From Scylla paramamosain (lineage: Eukaryota > Arthropoda > Malacostraca > Decapoda > Portunidae): a stretch of DNA of 64,000 bases. Every line of letters starts with the position of its first letter. Positions within the stretch are counted from its first letter, which is position 1. The translations under genes and the position numbers were made by a program. Below the pieces are notes generated by a model. That model was not told where the DNA came from. It did no database searches and worked only from the letters and a program-made list of their open reading frames with translations. Where the stretch lies: contig NC_087186.1 of NCBI RefSeq assembly GCF_035594125.1, forward strand, positions 1,235,228-1,299,227. The letters run 5' to 3'. Positions 57,305 through 64,000 of the stretch are shown here, piece after piece.

Positions 57305-57440
57305 AGTCTTTATAAGCGTCTACGAGAAAGTTAGCTATGAAAAAAGAATACATTTCTCAATTTCTTCCCAGTTCAAAAGATTGGATGTGGCTGTAGAACA
57401 AGTAAAGATGCCTCAGAGTGATTGGTAATTAGGGAAAGGT
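57305..57440. repeat. dispersed repeat, copy 2
   Basis: Partner of 43,555-43,690: TCTTTATAAGCGTCTACGAG, GATGTGGCTGTAGAACAAG and GCCTCAGAGTGATTGG in the same order. Confidence 0.6.
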
Positions 57441-57654
57441 TTACCAATGGTAGTCAAAGGGTTAACAAGGTTTCAGTACCATTAATGAGGAAAACATCAA
57501 CAAGAATCCAACTGACTATTTGTGACCTTTGAAAACAGTCACTAGGAGAACAAAGAATTTCAGAATGCGAGTATGAAATTCAGTTCCTTTATTTGTCCTT
57601 ATTAATTTGTTCCTGTCGTCTTCAATTTTATGCCTTTTTGCATTCATATACTTC

Positions 57655-57946
<292 letters not shown>

Positions 57947-58134
57947 GAGGCGAGAAATTTATTACCTTCAGCAAATTTAGAAAAACATTACGCGCCGCAT
58001 TAAGCCTTCCACTGTTTTCACTCCATGTCTTTTTAATTATCTGTGAAATATTACTGCCATTACCATTATTATTATTATTGTTATTGTTGTTGTTGTTGTT
58101 ATTCATATTCTTCACCTTGTTTTAGTTGTTGCTG

Positions 58135-58236
<102 letters not shown>

Positions 58237-58374
58237 GTAAGACCCACGGCAGTTTCCAGCGTTGGGAAGCTCTGCAATGGAGGGAGACGAGGGAGAGGGA
58301 GAGGCTGTGACGTCAAGGGAGAGTGGTGACGCAATTGTGACGTGCGTAGAGTGAGAGAGAAGTGAGAGAAAAGC

Positions 58375-58488
<114 letters not shown>

Positions 58489-58754
58489 GTCACATCTATC
58501 AGTATTTCAGTCATGAATGTTTATAAACGCAAGTAAACAAAGACTCTTTACGTGACTAATGTTTTTTTTTTTCTCAGACTATTATTCTTTTTTTTCTGGA
58601 TCAGTCTGCATTTTCTTTCATTACTTCACTCAGAGATATCAATAATTCTTCATAAGGAAATAAAAGCAATTTACTTTATTAATTTATTTATTTTATTTAT
58701 TTATTTATTTACTTTTTTTTTCCAATATTATGTATTCTCTTAGCCCGTTTATTC

Positions 58755-59610
<856 letters not shown>

Positions 59611-59611
59611 G

Positions 59612-60490
59612 GCGGGCTCCTCCCCTCACACCGCAGCGGGATGCCAGGAACACAAGCCCCGCACAGCTCTCCACGCACCGGCTCGTTAGCACCACACTAA
59701 ACCAACCCAGAACCTGACCCTGAAAATTGACCTTTCATTCCTCCCTCTCCCAATATTTTATTTCTTCCTCTCATTTGTTCTTCCCTTCCATTCTCCCACT
59801 CTGCTCTTCTTCGCTCTTCCTTTTTCTAAATCTTGACATTTGAATTCCTCTTGTCTGCTCGAGTGAAGCAAATGGGGATTAGCTTCGTTCAGAGTTCAAG
59901 TACTATAGGGTTGTACCATTGCCAACAAAATCTTTTTCGCTGTGATTTCATCAAGAGATCTCAAATTATTCGTATTATTCATTCCAGCTTAGGCTCTAGC
60001 ACACTTGAACACTGTATGGTTTGAGTGCTAGACAAATGTTGCCATCTCTTTATTTGCTTGCATCTATAGTTTTTTGATCAGCAGGAAGCAGAAAGCAAAA
60101 GTGAATGAGTGAAAAATGAGAAAAGATATCTTTCCTTGATCAGAACGACTTAATATGTTTTCTTCCCCAAGACCTCTAACCGAACCCTATAAACACTGAC
60201 GAAACATACTGCTAATGAAAACAGAAAAAGCAGAGTTTCAGTACGTCCTGAGAGCAAGACAGATCCTGGAGGGCTGGACTCGACTGGACTCAGCTCTCTA
60301 GACGTCTCTTACTCCTCAACAAAGCGAGGCGAGGCGACCAGCGGGATTCATATACCCGACCCGCCATTCAGTGGAAAGCCTCCTGATCCGCTCTGACCGC
60401 CGCACGCACTTGCACCGGCTAAGGCAAAACAGTAAATGGAAGCAAAAAGGAAGACGATGCTGCTGCTAAACTCAGGATGAAACTGATCGC
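59612..60490. other. unassigned stretch
   Basis: No gene recognised. Two GC-rich patches (59,605-59,680 and 60,270-60,430) lie in otherwise A/T-rich DNA. Confidence 0.4.
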
Positions 60491-61310
60491 ACAGATATAC
60501 TTTACTTCCCACGACCTGCACACATTTCTAAAAGGCAAGGCAAGGGAAGGTGAACTGAAGCGAAAAGATGAAACTAAGTAAAGGGAGAAGAGTGTATGAT
60601 ATTATTATTATTTTTTTTTTTTCAGAGATGCACTTTTCGTTATTGTTTTCTTCCTTAGGCATGTGTGTTCAATTCTAGATACATTTATAAAAGGTAAGGG
60701 AAGAAGAGGTGGAGTAAAGCAGAAAGATGATAATAAATAAACGAGAAAGATGTTATTTTCTTCTAAGATGCACTTTTGTTATTGTTTTTTTTTCCTTAGA
60801 CACAATAAGCACTTGTTTTTAGAAACATTTCGAAACAGAATAGGAGTGAAGCGAAAAATTAAAATGCGACAAGGGAGGACGGTATATTTCTGTTTATATT
60901 TTCTAACCCAGACATGTGCAATTTTTTTTTTTAGATACACTTCAAGAGGGAATAGAAAACGGAGTGAAGAAAAAGATGGAAGGAAGAAAGAACAAAAATA
61001 TACTTATAATTTCAGTGAAGGGAGAAAGGTGTATGTTATTATTTTTCTCCTTAGACTTGATGGATTAATTTTCAGATACCTACATTTCAAAAAGAAGTAA
61101 ATAATAGAGTGATATACTCTTTCATTTTTAAATTCCTACATTTCAAAAAGGAAGAGAAAGTTGAGTGAAGTGAACAGAGAGAAAGATGGAGGTCATTATT
61201 TTCCTCCTTATTCACATGCATTTATTTTAGTTACACTAGATAAAATAACAGAAGATGGAGTGAAGTAAAACGATACAAAATAAATGAAAGGGAAAGAGAA
61301 AAAAGTTATA
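60490..61310 (+). repeat. degenerate tandem repeat, about 140-bp unit, six copies
   Basis: A TTTTAGATACATTTCAAAAGG-like core recurs near 60,513, 60,674, 60,815, 60,929, 61,070 and 61,226. Each is followed by GGAGTGAAGCGAAAAGATG-like sequence, AAAGGGAGAAAG and a TATTATTTTCTCCTTAG block. Confidence 0.65.
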
Positions 61311-61479
61311 TATGTTATCATTCCTACTTGTGACGCATACGTGTGTGTGTGTGTGTGTGTCGGATATGGAAACCATCTCCCTGGCGGAATACAACCCATA
61401 CATACAAATTCAGTTTTAATTTTCTTGAGCTTATCTGCTTTATACATTACGGGAACAGGGATGAGAATGATGGTCCACT

Positions 61480-61490
61480 ACTACTACTGT

Positions 61491-61532
<42 letters not shown>
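61480..61532. repeat. (ACT)n microsatellite
   Basis: About 17 ACT units ending at the LINE tail. A related CTA/CTG-rich run follows the tail at 61,600-61,665. Confidence 0.95.
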
Positions 61533-61534
<2 letters not shown>

Positions 61535-61598
61535 TTTTTTATGTAGGAAGGACAATGGCCAAGGGCAACAAAAATCTAATAAAAAAAATGCCCACTAC
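61533..61598 (-). mobile_element. 66-bp LINE-1 3' terminus
   Basis: It matches 17,748-17,813 almost base for base (TATGTAGGAAGGACAATGGC, CAAGGGCAACAAAAATCTAA). Only the last ~65 bp and the poly(A)-side T run are present: an extremely 5'-truncated insertion, or a short element that shares this end. It is embedded in triplet repeats. Confidence 0.85.
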
Positions 61599-61663
61599 AA
61601 TACCACCACTGCCATTGCTACTGCTACTGCTACTACTACTACTACTGCTACTACTACTGCTAA

Positions 61664-61666
<3 letters not shown>

Positions 61667-61745
<79 letters not shown>
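61667..61745. repeat. (CT)n microsatellite
   Basis: About 39 CT units. Confidence 0.98.
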
Positions 61746-61748
<3 letters not shown>

Positions 61749-61919
61749 ACAAAATCTAGCAAGATTTTGAAATATCTTTAAACCAAAAGTGCTAACAATT
61801 AATGGAGATTAAAACAATAAAACAATCGAGTCAAAAAAAAAAGATAGAAAAAGACTGAGAAAAAACATAAAGGGAACAAAAATATAAAAAAAGTATTTTT
61901 TTTAAAGATAGACGATTAA

Positions 61920-61924
<5 letters not shown>

Positions 61925-62004
<80 letters not shown>
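61925..62004. repeat. (GA)n microsatellite
   Basis: About 40 GA units. Confidence 0.98.
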
Positions 62005-62006
<2 letters not shown>

Positions 62007-62314
62007 TAATGAGAATCACGTGCCAAGCATTCAAGAAAAAAGCTAAGGTAAAATGCAAAGGAAGAAGCGCAAGAGGTATAACTGAAAACAAAGAAGCAAG
62101 GAGAAGAGGTGGGACAGGTGGGGCAGCAAGGGAGAAAACGACAACACTCTGAGAACGGCAGATCGTGCATGACTCAGACTGAAGCAATCGAGGCGCAGAG
62201 GAGACACACGGAGATGTAATTGAGCTGAGAAAGAGAGAAAGAAAGAAAGAAAAAGAAAGAAAGAAAGAATACATGTGGAAAAATTTTGACAGACACGGAA
62301 CACACGGAAAAACG

Positions 62315-62317
<3 letters not shown>

Positions 62318-62395
<78 letters not shown>
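62318..62395. repeat. (GA)n microsatellite
   Basis: About 38 GA units, after a GAAA-type run at 62,235-62,265. Confidence 0.98.
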
Positions 62396-62396
<1 letters not shown>

Positions 62397-64000
62397 ACTA
62401 AAGTAGATATTCCGAAACCTGAGAATGAGAGGTAGGTACAATTTGCCTGACAGATGCTCGTGTATTTGGAGAGAGGAAGTGACGCACATCCCTACAGATT
62501 GAGCAGCAGCAATTACCTGCCCCATTCAAGCACAAGTGTAAGGAAGGAATGAGCGAATACACAGTGGGGTAGGTGTCGGAACAGGACAGCCAGTAAGTTG
62601 TAGATTCTTTACAGAAACACATGCAGACTGTGGTTTCTATATTAAGGTCAGCAACAAACGAACAATGCCGTGGCAGACCCTGAGCGCGTAACTACCTCGG
62701 AAGCACCAGCCAGACTGAGGATTACAGGGTTGCCATGCGTACAATAAATGGAGGTACAAAATGAAACATGGTACGGTACATTACATATCCACAACACTCA
62801 GACTGTGAAGGTGGGGAGATCCATGAAGCACTTGTGTCAATATTCAGAGATGACTGGCCAGGTTCCCCAGAGAGCTTTTCTTGTTAACAATGTAGTGAGC
62901 TAGTCAGTCTGCCACTACAACCATGAAAACACCCTTAAAGATCCGTGACACTTCAGGTGGAGACGTCTGGAAGTAGTCTGGACGCTGGCAAGGGTGCTTA
63001 CGAATAGGGTCTTAAAGCTGGTGCAGAATTCTGATATAAGAGCATGAGAACATAAGAAAATAAAGGAAGTTGTAAGAAACTGTCTACAGATAGTGTCGTG
63101 CAGCAAAGTCCATAGACATTAGATTTCTTTAAGATATCAGATGAATTCATGGATGAATATTGCAGGTGGTAAGCTTTATTAAGTGCTCAAGAGCTGCCTT
63201 GTGTGGACTGACTGACCTTTTGCAGGCTCCTTACTTTATGTTACGCTGTTAAACCTTTCAAGGGACCTTTTCTCTGCCAACTTGTTTTTCTCCTTATTAT
63301 GCAATGATAATATTAACTCATTAATTTCTTATGTTTTCAAGATGGATGAAAAGAATATAATAAATTCAAAAAGTTATTTTTTATCCGACATGTAACAGAA
63401 ATTCCATTATGTTAAAATAGTTTCTATTTTTGGCGAGGAGCAACGAGGCAAACTTTTAATGTAAATAGACATCTGTGTTTTTGCTCTGCCGCACAAACAA
63501 CAAATCTAGTGTTCCGGGGTAGAAACAGAGCAGAGTGCATTTGTGCATTGCCTTCCCGTGAGGTATTTGACTGACATGCCAGGAGGGAGTGGTGGAGTGC
63601 AAGGTTATCCAGATGGGAAATATTAATGAAACTAGTCACAATTATCACACAGCTGTCTGAAACAAAGGCACTGGGAGGAAAACATTTGAAACAAATAAGA
63701 CAAAACTAAAGTATCTGCGTAGAGTCTGATAAATTATATCAATTTTATTTTTCTTAGGCAAGAACGAAATGAAAAGCGAAATCAGAAGTCCCACGAATCT
63801 TGATAAATAACGAAAATCAAGGCGAATGGAAATAAAGTAAAGAAAAAGTAGAAAAGGCTTAATAGTACAAAGAGAAAACACGTCAGCAATGTGTTATGTA
63901 AGGCTTTGAAATATACGATAATGAGAACCTTTTTAATACGAGGCGAAAAACTCGTCACAGCACATCCACGGAGACGAGGTTATTGAGGTTAATCAGAGGA
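62396..64000. other. unassigned stretch to window end
   Basis: Mixed-composition DNA with no supported gene. It contains a LINE/SINE-type terminus at 63,035-63,100 (minus; AGAGCATGAGAACATAAGAA, then AATAAAGGAAGTTGTAAG) like those at 40.6 and 42.6 kb. Confidence 0.45.

Noticed and set aside
59833..60024. 63-codon plus-strand frame in an otherwise unassigned stretch
   Set aside because: No domain, no splice-site context, and no match to elements in the window.

Overview
This is a 64-kb piece of an animal nuclear genome. It is made almost entirely of transposable elements and simple or satellite repeats. Very long (AT)n, (CT)n/(GA)n and (CA)n arrays, Jockey/CR1-type LINEs with tRNA-like and microsatellite tails, and Ty3/Gypsy elements with and without env all point to an arthropod, most likely a decapod crustacean such as a crab. 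That assignment is inference from repeat style, not from a marker gene. There is no sign of bacterial organisation, and no complete host protein-coding gene was found.

Layout. 1-705: 5' part of a retroelement gag on the minus strand, with one stop. 706-17,735: a large A/T-rich satellite with monomers of about 97 bp in a five-monomer higher-order unit of about 490 bp. Its orientation switches several times and it is peppered with (AT)n arrays. A young Ty3/Gypsy element (9,560-15,898, plus strand, near-intact gag and pol, LTRs about 99% identical) sits inside one of these (AT)n arrays. 17,737-21,010: a LINE on the minus strand (LINE-1 here, an arbitrary number) with endonuclease and reverse transcriptase broken by one stop and one frameshift. 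21,014-24,455: a second minus-strand LINE (LINE-2), with ORF1 and most of ORF2, cut off in the C-terminal part of the RT. 25,877-38,110: a third minus-strand LINE (LINE-3, same family as LINE-2), split by a 9.56-kb env-bearing Gypsy/errantivirus-like element (27,437-36,993, plus strand, 4-bp target duplication). The env of that element is itself split by a 5'-truncated LINE (35,189-35,893, 6-bp target duplication). The insertion order is therefore LINE-3, then the LTR element, then the small LINE.

38,290-38,442: a tRNA-Met-like sequence followed 10 bp later by a well-folding tRNA-Asp(GUC). 38,455-43,500: LINE fragments, microsatellites and unassigned sequence. 43,780-47,960: the most gene-like part, with two adjoining exons of a conserved-looking host gene on the minus strand (44,993-45,817) and a GC-rich segment further upstream that could be its promoter. 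48-64 kb: an extreme low-complexity region. It has an 19/21-bp minisatellite, several degenerate tandem arrays (52, 110 and 140 bp), more than 2 kb of purine/pyrimidine-asymmetric sequence, and LINE fragments at 50.4-51.1 and 52.8-53.7 kb.

The points most worth a second look are: a textbook -1 frameshift signal (GGGAAAC plus an H-type pseudoknot) in the intact Gypsy element; inverted junctions centred on (AT)n or on a perfect palindrome at four or five places; a series of near-identical repeat copies that appears to catch an (AT)n array being born; and the five-monomer satellite itself.
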